From: Ficedula albicollis
Lineage: Eukaryota > Chordata > Aves > Passeriformes > Muscicapidae
Assembly (NCBI RefSeq): GCF_000247815.1
Contig: NC_021676.1
Coordinates: 19,837,203 to 19,901,202 of the forward strand
DNA length: 64,000 nt
Direction of reading: 5' to 3'
Under the pieces are notes generated by a model. That model saw only the letters and a program-made list of their open reading frames with translations, was not told the origin of the DNA and did no database searches. Numbering within the stretch: the stretch's first letter is position 1; the number at the start of each line of letters is the position of its first letter. A program made the position numbers and the translations under genes. Shown here piece after piece: positions 12,353 through 30,475 of the stretch.

Positions 12353-13539
12353 CCACCTGAGCACTCCCAGCTCTCAGTTTTTCCTCCCAGGAGAGGGGCT
12401 CCAGCCCTCAGAGCATCTTTGTGACCTCCTTCCATGAATCCTGAACCTTTACCTCCTTCCATTAATCCTGAACCTTTTCTCTGAAGTTACACAAAAATCT
12501 GAAACGCTCCAGGCTCCCCTGGGGTCCCTCAGTGCCTCCTCAGAAATTCCCCTCATGGGGTTGGGGTGTGGTGAGACTGAGGTGATTTTTTTTTTTTTTT
12601 TTCCCCACAGCCAATTTGATGAGGTTCCAAGAAGAGGAGCTTGAACCCATTTATTCATATTGACCACATTTGCATTGATTTCCTGCAAATAATTGTCCTT
12701 TTTTTTTTTCTCCTCCACAGCTGATTTTGAAGATCTTTGGCAGCACTGACAGCAGCAGGATGTGGATGGGAGGTGAGGGGGAGTGGATTCCTTCTGTCAG
12801 GGTCCTCCATCTTCCAGATTACCTAAAGAATTGATCAGGGTATTAAAAAAAAAAAAAACAAAACCAAACATTTTCCAGCTTCTGGGCATGGATATTCACT
12901 GCTCATTTATTCATTTATTAATTCTGTAATAAAATAGTGCTGTTCTCACAGACTAGGCTGTATGATCCATAAATACCCTTGTAAAATAGATTTGTAGCAT
13001 GTAACAGAACCCCTTAGAATATTCTGTGAAAATTCTTTTTTGTTGTTGTTGTTGTTGATTGCACTTTCAGAACATTTACATCCTTCATCCTGACATTTTG
13101 AAATAGAACATTTTTTTTTTGCCTACAGAGGTAAGTTAACAGCATCATCACAGTATTGTAGCTTGTTTAAAAATACATACAGCAGAACTGGTAATTGCAA
13201 GCAAGCTGGAGACTTGAGCAGGGGGCTGGTGGCAGCCTCACATGGTTTGTACTTTATAAAACAATGACATTTATTCAGGTTACATCCATCACTCGCTTAG
13301 AAAAGATTACTTGGAAGTGCTGCTCACAATAAATCTGTCATTTCTCTGTGACATCACAGGCTGTGGAAGTAGAAACACACTCTGGTCTGGGTGGTTTAAA
13401 AAGGAGTTTTAAAAAAGGAGTTTTGGCTGCTGCTTCCCCTTGGGGGGTTGGAATTTCAACCCCTGGTGGGATCAGCGCAGCACTTTGAAAGAGTGAAAGC
13501 AGCAGATTGAAATTTGCTGGTTCAGTAATACACAGAAAA
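12353..13539. other. Non-coding, possible minus-strand 3' UTR at the right end
   Basis: T-runs at 12584-12602 and 12697-12711, a GTT microrepeat near 13050, otherwise plain. If the 13951-14151 exon is real, part of this lies in or beyond its 3' UTR. Confidence 0.5.
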
Positions 13540-13720
13540 TTGTGGTTAGGGTTGGAATGGACCCAAAAACTCATCCCTGTCTCCAGCCTGGCCTGGGACA
13601 CTTCCAGGGATGCAGGAGCAGCCACAGCTTCTCTGGGAATTCCATCCCAGGGCCTCCCCACCCCCCCAGCCAACAATTCCTCCCCAATACCTTTCCTAAC
13701 CAAATTTATTCTTCCTCTCC
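13540..13720 (-). mobile_element. CR1 LINE 3' fragment
   Basis: Contains AGGGTTGGAATGGACCCAAA, GCCTGGGACACTTCCAGGGA and TTCTCTGGGAATTCCATCCC in the order of an inverted CR1 3' end. It lies just below the putative minus-strand terminal exon. Confidence 0.75.
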
Positions 13721-13950
13721 AAAGCTCAGCCATGGAGTAGGATTCACATCATTGCATTGGTTTTACTTCGCACAAATGAGACCAAATGTATAAATATAGA
13801 TATATATATAAATGTATAATAAAGCTGTAGGAAATCTCCAAACCGCTAACAACCCTTAGAAACGAGATCAAGCAACAATTTGCTTGGGGAATCAATCTCA
13901 AGTTTGCAGTTCTGTCACGATTTTCATTTCCGCGGTGGCTTTTCCCCTTC

Positions 13951-16940
<2,990 letters not shown>

Positions 16941-17959
16941 TGCCAGGAACAGCTGCCTGTGCCCCAAAGTTTCCAGCCCAGATCACTTTGGTCCCAGATG
17001 TTGAGGTCAGGGGAGGCTCAGCCAGCTGCACTTTGGGATTCCTTGTTTTCTGCAAGAGAGAATTGGGGAGAATCCACTCAGGAGCTCACCTGGGGCTGAA
17101 AGCAAAACAAACACTGCAACAAGTGGCACTTGGTGTCAGAGGAATTGTTTCAGTGAAAGATTTTTTTTCTTTTTTTTTTTTCTTGCCCAAAATATTCCCA
17201 GGAAAGTGGGAAATAAAGGCCCACACGAAGAAAATCAGCTGCAAAGTGGAGTTAAAGCCCAAAATGAAGGGGTTGAATTTCCCCTCTTCTCTCTATCTGC
17301 TGTTGGACTGGGATTGAATTTGGGGTTTTAATCCTCTGGAGTTTTGGTTGTAATGGAATTGAGGTTTCCTCACATCTGGGATCTGGGGAAAGGTCCTGGA
17401 TGAAAACCCACCCTGGATGATTGCAAGCTGGAATTTAACCCCCAACCCTTCCACACTTCTGATGGAATTTCAAAGGTTTTGAACCACTTGCCTTTGACAC
17501 GTGCTGAGTGTGGCAAATCCTAAATTCCCCCCTCTGAGCAGTTCTGAAACCCAAAGCTGCTGTGCCCTCCCTGACCCAAATCCCATTTTGGAGTTAAACC
17601 TGAGCAACAAGGTTTAACTCTGCTCTTGGTTCCTGTTCTAGGTCAGGACAGGAGGATTTTCCTTTGATTTGCTGTAAATTCATTCACAATTATTTATTTC
17701 AATAAACAGCTTGCTCCAAACCCCCTCCCCCCCTCCTCCCAAATGCTTGGAGGCCAAAATTTGGGTTCATTGTTTGGAGAGGATGCTCTTCATCCTCTTT
17801 ATAGGAATGAAATTCATCCAACTCAGGCTCAGAGAGAACTGAGGGTCTCTTTTCCTAATTAACAGCACGTTCTGATTAGTAATAACCAATGTTTATATAG
17901 CTCAGAGTTCTGTTGGTGCTGGAAAATGTAAACAGCATTTCCTGCCAGTTGGGAACAAT
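16941..17959. other. Non-coding, no gene seen
   Basis: Unremarkable apart from a T-rich stretch near 17160-17183. Confidence 0.6.
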
Positions 17960-19175
17960 ATGTTCACAGAATCAGAAATGGGGATTCCCAGGGAAGTTTG
18001 GGATGTTTTATTTAAAGAGAGAAAAATGGGGATTCTCAGGGAAGTTTGGAAAAATGTATTTAGAGAGAGAGGAAGAAGTGGGGATTCTCTGGGAAGTTTG
18101 GAAAAATGTATTTACAGAGGTAGGAATGAGGATTGTCAGGGAAGTTTGGGATATTCTATTTATAGAGAGAGAAATGGGGATTCTCAGGGAAGTTTGGGCA
18201 ATAAATTCATAGAGGGAAACGGGGATTCTCTGGGAAGGTTGGAAAATGTATTTATAGAGAGAAATGGGGATTCTCAGGGAAGTTTGGGCAATAAATTCAC
18301 AGAGAGAAATGGGGATTCTCAGTTAAGTTTTGAAAAGTCTATTTACCGAGTCAGAGAGAAATGGGGATTCTCAGGGAAGTCTGGAAAAATATATTTACAG
18401 AGAAATGGGGATTCTCATGCAAGTTTGGAATAATATATTCACAGAGTCAGAAATGGGGATTCCCAGGGAAGTTTGGGACAATGTGTTCACACAGAGAGAA
18501 ATTTGGATTCTCATGGAAGTTTGGAAAAATATATTTACAGAGAGAGAAATGGGGATTCTCTGGGAAGTTTGGGATAAAATATTCAGAGTCAGAGAGAAAT
18601 GGGGATTCTCAGGGAAGTTTGGGACAATATATTCACAGAGAAATTGGAATTCTCAGGGGAGTTTGGGACAATATATTCACAGAGTCAGAGAGGAATGGGG
18701 GTTCTCAGAGAAGTTTGGGATAATAAATTCATAGAGGGAAATGGAGATTCTCATGGAAGTTTGGAACAATAAATTCATAGAGAGAAATTGGAATTCTCAG
18801 GGGAATTTGGGACAATAAATTCATAGAGAGAAATGGGGATTCTCAGGGAAATTTGGAACAATATATTCACAGAGAAATTGGAATTCTCAGGGGAGTTTGG
18901 GACAATATATTCACAGAGTCAGAGAGGAATGGGGGTTCTCAGAGAAGTTTGGGATAATAAATTCATAGAGGGAAATGGAGATTCTCATGGAAGTTTGGAA
19001 CAATAAATTCATAGAGAGAAATTGGAATTCTCAGGGGAATTTGGGACAATAAATTCATAGAGAGAAATGGGGATTCTCAGGGAAATTTGGAACAATATAT
19101 TCACAGAGAAATTGGAATTCTCAGGGGAGTTTGGGACAATATATTCACAGAGTCAGAGAGGAATGGGGGTTCTCA
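17960..19175 (+). repeat. Degenerate ~40-60-bp array with 234-bp higher-order repeat
   Basis: Units of the type GGGGATTCTCAGGGAAGTTT+GGGA followed by an ATATATTCACAGAG or AATAAATTCATAGAG spacer. The right part repeats as 234-bp blocks: AAATTGGAATTCTCAGGGGA begins at 18641, 18875 and 19109. Confidence 0.93.
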
Positions 19176-22100
19176 GGGAAGTTCAGAACTCAGATTTTCT
19201 GTGGTTGAGGGAGAGCTGACTGGAAGCCCATCTTGAATGGCTCCAGTGGCACTGCCATGCCTCAGGAGGGGTGACAGCAGAATATTTTAGTGCTCCTTGG
19301 CCGAGTATCCAGCATCTCTCTCAAGGAGCTGAAGAGAGGAACTGCAATAAAAGCACTTGAGAGCAAATCCAGAGTCAGAGTGGGAGCAGCTGCAGGTGGA
19401 AATGCCAAAGCAGAACACTTGGAAATCCCCAAAGTGCAAAGCTCTGCTCCAGAACCAGCTGCATTTGGGGAAGGAGAGGCTTTTATGGGCAAATGCCACC
19501 CCAAAAAAAACCCCTGAGGAGCTGGGCTGTGACACCTGGAAAAAACAAAAAAAAACCCAAAAAAACCCAAAACACGGACCTAGATAAAAGGAAATATATG
19601 ATTAAACCCACTCTGTTTAAATCCCCCTGCTATGAATATTGTAAAAAGTTGGGTTTTTTTAAGTGTAAAAAGGTTTTCAACGGCCTGGAAGGTTTTTGCA
19701 AAATCAGATTTCCTGCCTTTGCAGCCAATCCACAGAGACCAGACTCCCCAATTTCTGCTGTTCTTTATCTGCCAAGACCAGGTGGTTACTTGGCCAGTCG
19801 TCCACAGAGCTGTGCCACAGAAGTTTCTTCGACCACCCCTGCTTATACTACCAGAAACTATATTTAGCTTTTTTTTTCCCCTCCATATTTTGCTGCCTAG
19901 TTGTTTTTCTACGTATTTCACTGTTCCTTCACATGCTTGTTTTTCTGTGTATTTCTTAGTTTAAACCAATGGTTATGACAAGTGCACAAAATAAACCATT
20001 TTTAAGTGGGTTTTTTTTTTCTCTGACTTGTTAAAAACCCTTCAAAGCCACCAAAACATAAATTGTACTAAATAAAATTAAAAAAAAAAACCCTAAAAAA
20101 CAAAATATCAGAATTAAAAAATCCTCAGCAGGAAATTCCCATTAAAATGCCCCAAACCTCTTCCTTTTCCATGCTTTAGCTGAATTCCAGCAGCAGGGAA
20201 TAAACAGGGCTGAGATTGTTTGATTCTGAGTCATAAACCTTTGGCCTGAGAATTGCAAACATTGGCAATGCACATTTAATTCCCATTTAAATAAATCAGG
20301 AAGATCCAAGTCTTGACAAAAATAATGAGTTGTTTTTTGTTTTTTTTTTTAAATCTGGAAATTTGTTGGAATACACTTCTAACTTCTGAATTTGTTTTTA
20401 AAGCTGTTATTGAAATATTAACATTTTACTCTGGTATTTTTACAAGGTGCAGCATGTGCTTGCCTTGGGATGGAATTTCCATTGTTCCCTTGTGTTTTTT
20501 AGCAAGTTATAAAGTAAAGAGAGGATTGGATGCAGTTTATATGAGAGGAACAAAGGAAATGATAATAAAAAAACTCAGTGTCTCAAATGAATTCAGGTTT
20601 TTGGCACCTGTCAGTATTGAATTACTGAAAAGAGATAAGAATGTTCATCAACAGCTTTTTGATTTCTGAGTCCTCCCTCTTATGAGGGCAAACCTCAAAG
20701 TTTGCCAGACTTGGTAATAAAGATATTATCAGTGTTACATTCAAGACAGAAATGATGATTTGCATTGCATTCCTAAAAATAAATTAATTTTTAAAAAAAT
20801 CAAAATACCGTGTGGAAGATCAGCCTTAAATCTTCTTGGATATGGTTTTAATCGTTTATGTAGTTAGGGAAGTTTGGTTTTTATTATTTTATTTTATTTT
20901 ATTTGTTTTGTTTTTTATTTCAGCCCAAGTGGCTGAGCTCAGGGAAAGTCTGGAATTTTCAGGTTTATTGGAAGGATGAGGGGCAGGAATCTCATGGGAG
21001 ATTTGCTCCAAAGGGAAGCTCATGGCACATCCCTGAATTGGGATAACTCACATTTCCTGATGGGGCTGAAAAAAACACATCAAGCCAAAGGCAAGGTGAC
21101 TGCCCTGAAACCACAAACCTGCTCCTTGGGATATAAAATGATACTTTAGAAAATCTCTTTGATATCAGGAGAACCTTGAGTTCTGCCTTTGTGTCTCATG
21201 TCCTCATCCCCCCCACTCACCACTCATCCCACTGCTGAATTACTAACCCCAAATATATATTGATTTTTTTTTTTTTTAAACACAGTTTCAGGCTTGCTTT
21301 TTCTTCCCTTTTGCCTTCAGCCTTCTTGTGAAATCTCCCCTCTGCCTTTCAAATTGCCTCTTCTATTTTAATTGCATTAGGGGAGAATGCAGCTCCTCTC
21401 TCTCCATTTGCATCTTTTTGATGTGAAAACACTGGGATGAAAGGTGTCCCTCATGCTTGAACCTGGAAATATGGAAAAGGTTCTTTGGAAAAGCTTCTTT
21501 TTCTTTCTCCTCCTCCCCCAGAGCTGGGGAGCAGAGACATCAACACTTGTGCTCAGATAAAAGGCGCAGTGGGAGTGGGAGCAGTGGAAGGTGGAAAAGG
21601 AGGAGGAAGGGATGGGAGGAGGCAGAAAAATACTTGGAAAAAACACAGCGAGATGTTTCAGCCTTGCTGCATCTTCTAGAAACTCAGAGGATGCAAAAAG
21701 CCAGGCTTTAAGAGTATCTCAGATAGGGCCAGAAATAGAGATGTGCTTATTTCTGGATGCTGAAAATGCTTCACTTGGAAATCTGCAGGTTTCGGGTTGA
21801 ATTCCTGGAGGTTCCGTGTCCTTTGGGGTGCAGTGCCCCCAGCTTTGGGGGGGTTGAGCAGCACAGATTCACCTGCAAAATCCTCTCCTCAAACCTCTTT
21901 GTGCCTCTTCCTTCTGTGCTGTTCATCTCCAAAGAGGAGCCACGACCTGCGTTTGATTTTTTCCATCTGGTCACCCCTAGAAACGTCATTTGCATAAACC
22001 CCTTGTGATTGCACCCAGTGCCAGAGCTGGCACTTGGAGAAAGGCTGGAGCAAGCCAATTAATCCTTTAATTAAGTGTACAAAACTCCCTGTGAGCGAGA

Positions 22101-24179
22101 AATCTCCGCTGCTGTTGTTCAGTGTGTTCTGCCTTTCTTATTCCTGAAAAATTAAAAAAAAAAAAAAAGATTGGGAGTTTCGGGATCGCTCGCCCAGCCC
22201 TGGCCACACCCACGAGCCAGGGGAAAGTTGTGTCCCCATAAAAACAGCAAAATCCGGTGGGATCCTGGTTCTCCTGGGCTTTGTGCACAACAAAACCAGG
22301 TTCTTTTAGGGCAGAACCTGATCCCATCTTCCTCTGCCTTGGAAAATCCTCAGGAAAAAAAAAAAAATCCAGGACATTTTTGGGGTTCAGAGGAGCTGCT
22401 GTGGGCAGGGCCATAAATGTAAGGTGCTGCTTTTTTTGTTTGTTTGTTTGATAAAGGAGCCACGTGAGGCTAATTCTGATTTTAATTTTAGTTCAGTAAT
22501 CCCTGAAGTATAAATTAATTAAAGCCACAGGTGTGCCTGGTTTTTGGCTCTCTCTGAAGCTGATTTTAGTGGTGACCCCCTGATAGTTTAATGTGTTAAT
22601 TCAGCCCAAGTGTGATTTGGTAAAGAGCAGCAGCTTTTGGGGTGTGATCTCAGCCTGTGCTGGCACATCTGAGCTTTGGGCTGTGCAAAGTCCAAATCCT
22701 CTGGAATGGTTCCTGTTCCCAGGAATAAACTGCACCCCTGATGGATTCCCTCCCCAAACCGACCACTGGAAGGAGCCTGGGATAAATATTTTAACCCTTC
22801 TTGTGCAAGAAATGGGAGGAAAGTTTCTAATCATCCTTGGAGGAGAGGTGAGAGGAAAGTTCATTATCCTGAGCAGCAGAATGCTTGGATTCCATTTTTA
22901 GGGTGGTTTTAAATCTCCATGAAATGCTCCCCTGAGCTGGCACAAATGTGAGGAGGAGACATTATGGTTTATTCATTTCCCAGGACTAGTAATAATAATT
23001 TCTATCTAGGAAAGGGTCTGGATTTTTTTCCCCTTTAAATCTTGGATGTATCCAGATGTTCTCTGAGCATGTTCCTTCCAGCTGTTCCCTTCCAAAGAGG
23101 CTTCACTGCCTCCTAAAAGCTCTGTTGGGGTTGTTTTTCTCCAAGCACTGCTCTGTTTTCTCCACCCCTGATCCTGGTTTTGGAGGGTGGATTTTCCTGC
23201 TCAGCCATTCCTGCCACAGCAGCAGTTCAAGAGCACACCCTGCAAAATGGGGATTCTTTGTCCCTTTGAAATTACATTTTGTGCCTCACTCATTGCTGAT
23301 TTAGCTCAGACTCATTTTTTATGCTGCTCTTCCCCTCCAAAATCAGGGGCAGTTCTGTGATTACAGCCTGGGAATTTCCCCTCGGTCCATGTTTTAGAAT
23401 TATTCTGTGCAAACACAAACCCTGGAGTGAGCAGTCCCCAAACCTACACTGAGATTCAATTGCTCAGTGATTTTTTTTTTCCCCCCCCCCATTTGCTGTT
23501 TTTAGGCTCAATTTGCCCCAAAGTTACAGGATTTTTGGAGCCAGGACAAGTAGTGCAGGCAGAGGGGGATGATGAATTGTTGAGTTAGAAGGGAAATGAA
23601 AACCCCAAACCCAAGAACCCTCATAAAATACAACCTTAAGCCAATCAGTGGCATTTTTGTTCAATTCTCTTTTGGTGTGCAGGTGAAGGAGGGTTTTAAT
23701 TCTGGCTTAATTGTGAAGGGATGAATAAATGAGATCTGGTTTTGTGTCCCCTTCCCTATTTCATCCCTCCTTTCCCATTTTCTCCTGCCCTACCACGAGG
23801 AAGGAAAGCCATTACAGCTGGGACACTGCAGCCTTTCTCTTGGCTCTAAAATCTGACTGAAACTCCTGCAGGGATAGTTTATTAAAAAAAAAAAAAAGCC
23901 AAGAGAAAAAGATTGTTTGAACATTCCACTTATCATCCATCTCCTTTCAAAAGGAAACTCTGCTGCTCTTGATGAACAGGCCCAGCCTAGGACTGCAATA
24001 AATTCACTACTCAGGGAATTTCACCTTTAAATTGTGCAGGGAAAGAAGAAGTTGAAGGGTGGGAGGGAGCAGGGGCCGGGAGGGGGAGTGATGAGTGTCA
24101 GCGTAGAGGCAGCGACTTTGCCTGCACATTCCTGGAATAAAATCCCATTTCCATGCCCGCAGCACAGGCTGGGGATGGT
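19176..24179. other. Five kilobases without a supportable gene
   Basis: AT-moderate, with A/T homopolymers near 19540-19570, 20082, 21270, 22155, 22360 and 23885. Frames up to 124 codons have no motif or splice support. Confidence 0.6.
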
Positions 24180-24476
24180 TTCTGTGGGATTTGGGAGTGG
24201 CAGGTGAGCAGGAGCGTCCTGCCCTGCCCTCCTGTCCCCGTGTGCAGCCCGGGGAGGCTGAAGGAGGGGACGGAGACTTGGGGCACTCCGAGCTGGAATC
24301 TCTGACCTTCCTCGGAGCTTCCAGTCCCGGTCCGGGCGGGGTCGGGGATGTGGGGTCAGGGAGGGGACGGGGACATCCCGAGGGGCTGGCAGGGGACAGG
24401 GACACCCCCGGGGGGACAGGGACACCCCCGAGGGGCTGGAAGGGGACAGGGACACCCCCGGGGGGACAGGGACAGC

Positions 24477-25299
<823 letters not shown>

Positions 25300-25399
25300 A
25301 GTACCGAGCCGTGCCAGCCCAGTATCAGCCTGTACACCAGTTCCAGTACCGAGCCGTGCCAGCCTGCACGCCGGTACCGGGCCGAGCCGTGCCAGCCCA

Positions 25400-25567
<168 letters not shown>

Positions 25568-26251
25568 TGGAGAGTGCCAGGGACCGCTGGTACCGGGGTA
25601 CCGGGTATTGCCGTGCCAGCCTGTCCCGGTACCGAACCGTGCCATTCAGCTCGTTGGTACCACGCTGCCCGGTGCCAGCCTGGCACGCCGGTACCGAGCC
25701 GAGCCGTGCCAGCCCAGTGCCAGCCTCGCACACGGGGATCACGGTACCGAGCCGTGCCAGCCTGCACGCCGGTACCGAGCCGAGCCGTGTCCCCGCGGGC
25801 GCTGCGGGCCGGGATGCAGCGGAGCATCCTCGGGCTCCGCCGCAAGCGCTGCCCGAGCCCTGCCCGGCCAGAACCAGCCCCGGGGGCTCATCCCTGCGGG
25901 AACGGGCACAGCGGGGATGGGATGGGCACAGCGGGGATGGGATGGGGAATCCTCCCTCCTTCCCTCCCTCCGCACAAAGGAGCCACCGCAGCCGCTCACT
26001 CACCTGGCTCCGGCCGCGTTCTCCCCGCTCCCCGGGGCTGCGTGCGGTGGCAGCCGGGGCAGAGAACCCCGAGCCCGGCCAGGTAGCCCAGAAACCGGAG
26101 CAGGTAGCCCAGGAACCCGAGCAGGTAGCCCTGAGCCCCGGCAGGTAGCCCCGGAGCCCAAGCAGGTAGCCCGGAGCCGGGTTAGGTAGCCCTGAGCAGG
26201 TAGCCCGGAGCCCGGGTAGGTAGCCCGGAGCCCAGCCCGGTAGCCCCGAGC

Positions 26252-26253
<2 letters not shown>

Positions 26254-26332
<79 letters not shown>
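26254..26332. other. Poly-G run, 79 bp (probable gap artefact)
   Basis: Follows the CAGGTAGCCCGGAGCC array and precedes CpG-rich unique sequence. Confidence 0.9.
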
Positions 26333-26335
<3 letters not shown>

Positions 26336-26640
26336 CTCGGGCGGATCCGCTCCACACCCCCCCGGCAGCACCATCTGAGCCCCGGCGAATTTGTCAACTT
26401 TATTTAGGGGGAAGAAAGGATCACATGGGGCGCTGGGGGAGCGGGGAGGGGCGAGCGGAGCGGAATCAGGTCAGCGGCAGAAAGAAAGGCGAGGTGGCCA
26501 CGGCCGGCGGCCAAAACCCGCCCGAGACAAAGGCCGGGCACGCTGGGGGCGATCCCAGCTCTCCTCCCTCCTCTGCGCCTTCATTCCCAGCTCCTTTCAT
26601 CGCGCGGGTTTTGCTAATCGAGTGTGGAATAGGAGTGGAA

Positions 26641-27784
26641 TGTGGAAGAAATGTTGTCATTGATCCTGCCGAGCCTTTTCTTTTGCCGTTCCTGGTTCTT
26701 TCCCATCCTTTTATTGATCCGGCCCCAGAGAAATGGATGCTACGGACCCAGATTCCAAAGCACCACGTCCAACGGTCCAGGTGGAATATTTGCCTCTGTT
26801 AATTTAAATTCAAATCTTTAATTGGCGTCTCCTGCTCAGACAAAGGCTGGAGGCTGCTGCTGAGGAATTTTTGTGGATTTGGGTTTTTCCTGCTCTTTCT
26901 CATTCATTAACGGCTAGCAAAGCTCCCAACACAAAATTCGTCCTGGGCTGCTGCAGGATCCGTGTTTTAATATCATTGTTTATTTCCTCACCACACATTC
27001 CCAAAAAGCTGTGATGGGTTTGGGTTATTCAGGGGCCAGAATTGCAATGAAGTGTGGATCCCTAAATACACACATCTCTTGTGAAGGAGTGGGCCTGACT
27101 TTTATAGGTGCTAAGCAACTGTTCTTGTGCTTTTCCATCTGCCTTGAAGTCACATCCCACCCTCTCCACCTTCCCCATGTCCACACTTTGAGACAGAAAT
27201 GAGATTTGGAAAGAAGCCTGGCTCCTTCCCCTGCTGCCCAGAGGAAACTCCATCCTGCCCCACAGAAAATCCATCCTCAAGCTGGACATCTGATGGATGG
27301 AAAGGAGTCGGGCACCAGGGAGAATAAAAACCCAGGGGAGAGCATCTGGTGCAGCCAAAAATGGCTCAAGCAGCCGTGGAAGGAGTGGCAGCTGCCTACA
27401 GAGGGACTTTCCTTCCTTCAGCTGGCAGAAAAGCCATCGAATTCAAATGTTCATTCTTGCCAGCTCCTTAATGAAACCTCCGGATTAGAGAGGATGGGAA
27501 TGAGGATGTCACGCCAGGAGAACACCCCTCACCTCAGAGAGCACCCAAAGGCAAAGCTGAGCCCCTGGCTGGAGCAGAAATTCCCATTCCTTGCTTTCCT
27601 CTCCCCAGGAAAGGGGGAAGCTTTTCCCAGAGGATCCAGGGAGTGCAGCTGTGTTGGAACCCAGAAATTTGGAATTTTTGAGCTTTCTGACACTGACCCC
27701 CCAGGAGAACACCTGAGGCCTTGGAAAAGGCTTCCAAATTTGAGTGATGGAGTTAAAATCACGGTGTGCAGTTAAATAGAAGTG
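26641..27784. other. Non-coding, no gene seen
   Basis: The 189-codon frame 27206-27775 has no homology that I recognise and no boundary signals. Nothing else stands out. Confidence 0.5.
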
Positions 27785-28262
27785 TGTGATTTCACAGGGT
27801 GAAGGGTTTAAAGTCGATGTTTTTATAATATAGTAATGGGTGTGGGACAAGATGGAAGATTTTGGGTGTTGTCTTTTTCTGCCTTCTTCCTTCTTCTTCA
27901 TGATTTAAAGTCGATGTTTTTATAATATAGTAATGGGTGTGGGACAAGATGGAAGATTTTGGGTGTTGTCTTTTTCTGCCTTCTTCCTTCTTCTTCATGA
28001 TTTCAGGCAGTTTTTGGTCGGACTGTCAGTGCTGCACTGAGGGTCACAGCACTTTGGTTATTGGGTCAAAAGTATAAATAATATAGATGTTAATTCTCTG
28101 TTGGACTGTTTGGATTTAAAAATCCTTGTAACTAAATTCATCTCCATTTTCCTCACTTTTAGCTGGTAGCTGGAAGTGTTGCTGAACTCTCTGTACATTA
28201 GACAAGATTTAATAAACAACCAAGCCCAAAATTCATCTCCTTCGTGTTTTTAATCCTGGGTG
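27785..28262 (+). mobile_element. LTR-like dispersed repeat with 97-bp internal duplication
   Basis: Homologous to window positions 1-215 in its right half (28062-28262). The left half holds two adjacent 97-bp copies (27807-27903, 27904-28000) containing GATGTTTTTATAATATAGTA and CTGCCTTCTTCCTTCTTCTT. Its size and signals suggest a solitary endogenous-retrovirus LTR. No viral gene is present. Confidence 0.6.
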
Positions 28263-28772
28263 AAGAGAGGAGAAAATGCTGACAAGGCACTGATTAAGGG
28301 GTGCAGCAAACCCATTTACACATCATCCAGCCCCAGCTGATTCTTTGTGGGGCAGATCAGGGAGTGCAGGCAAAGCTTTTGGCAGCTTTGCTGCAGCACA
28401 GGGAAATTGAGATTTCCCCAGAGTCTCGGGCTGCAGTGCAGGATGTGAAATACCAAAAGTGTGGATTCCATCACCAGGTGTTAAACCAGCTGGGGCAGTG
28501 ACCCTTATCTCGGTGGGAGATATCTCCTGCTAATGGGCCAGCTTTAAACCAGCTGGGCAATCATCTTTATCTTCCCACAGCCCATCCTCCCTCCAGGAGA
28601 TATCTCCTGTTAATGGCCACTGAGTCCCAGGGCATGGCTGAGAAAATTACATCATCCCACTGGGAGATGCTCCAGCCAGGGGAGGAGCCAAGCCTTTCCT
28701 ACCCAGATAAAAACTGAGATTTTGGACACCAGAGCAGCCTTTTCCACTGGATCCCAGAGGAAAGCCAGACCT

Positions 28773-29432
<660 letters not shown>

Positions 29433-30384
29433 CTGCATTTCTATTTTAATTTTCCTGGTAAAGAACTGTTATTCCTAATTCCCATCTCTTTGCCTGAGAG
29501 CCCCTTAATTTCAAAATTATAATAATAGTTTGGAGGGAGGAGGTTTACATTCTCCATTTCCAAGGGAAGCTGCTGCCTTTATTGGCACACACCTGTCCTC
29601 CAATCCAGAAAACCTGGAGTTGTCCCTGGTGGGGAATTCCACTCAGCCTGGATTTCAGCACAGCAAGGATTTGTCCCCCTGCACAGCAGCTCCGGGTGTT
29701 TGGGGCTATTTTGTGACAATTTCCCTGCATTGCCAGGTAGGACCAGACCTTCCAAAGGCTTTTACAGCCCTGGTTCCCCCCTGATTTATATTTCATCCCC
29801 AAGTTCTTTCTTCCTTGCTGGCTGAAGTTTTCTGTCTCCTGAATTTCATTAAACTTTCCTTTTATATTTTTATACCCTGCTTCTTGCTGAAGTGTCTGAT
29901 GTCAAGTGAAAAATCTATATATAATGTGTGTCTAAATGCATATTTATATAAATTCAGCCATATATATATGCAAAGACCTGGGAATGCAAATTCCTCCCTG
30001 TTTGCATTGGTGCAAGGGGAGTTTTTCCTCTGCTTTTATTACATTTCACTCTCCCCAACACTTTGCCAATGAGCTAAGCCCATAAGGAATGCCTGAAAAT
30101 ATTCTAATATATTTTTATGCTACATTTAAGCTTTTCTTCAAATGCTTGCTCTTAATCCACTGTGACTAATCCACTCAAATTCCTCACACCATCAGATTTG
30201 CCACTTCCTGAATTTCCTCTATTTTAAGGCTTGCAACAGGTCAGGAATTGTATCAATAATTTGAATTTTGTGGCTCTCAGGGAGCTGCTGATCAGGGACA
30301 GTGTTGATTGGCACAGCTCTGTCTCCTCCAGGAAAATTTAGAATTCCCAGAAAATCAGGAAAACCTTGATTTCAGGAAGATTTT

Positions 30385-30475
30385 AGGAAGGAATTCTGGG
30401 TTGTGAGGCTGGAATAGAATTCCCAGATAAGCTGTGGCTGCCCTTGGATCCCTGGAATTGATGCAAGGAGATCAT
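30385..30475 (+). mobile_element. CR1 LINE fragment
   Basis: GGCTGGAATAGAATTCCCAG followed by AAGCTGTGGCTGCCCTTGGA and TCCCTGG: a short, diverged CR1 piece. Confidence 0.6.

Noticed and set aside
11754..12462. Lys/Gly/Glu-rich frames of 160-200 codons
   Set aside because: Shadow of the TTTTCCC tract, merging with a CR1 fragment.
27206..27775. 189-codon frame as a possible gene
   Set aside because: No recognisable domain, no splice or promoter signals, and the composition resembles surrounding non-coding DNA.
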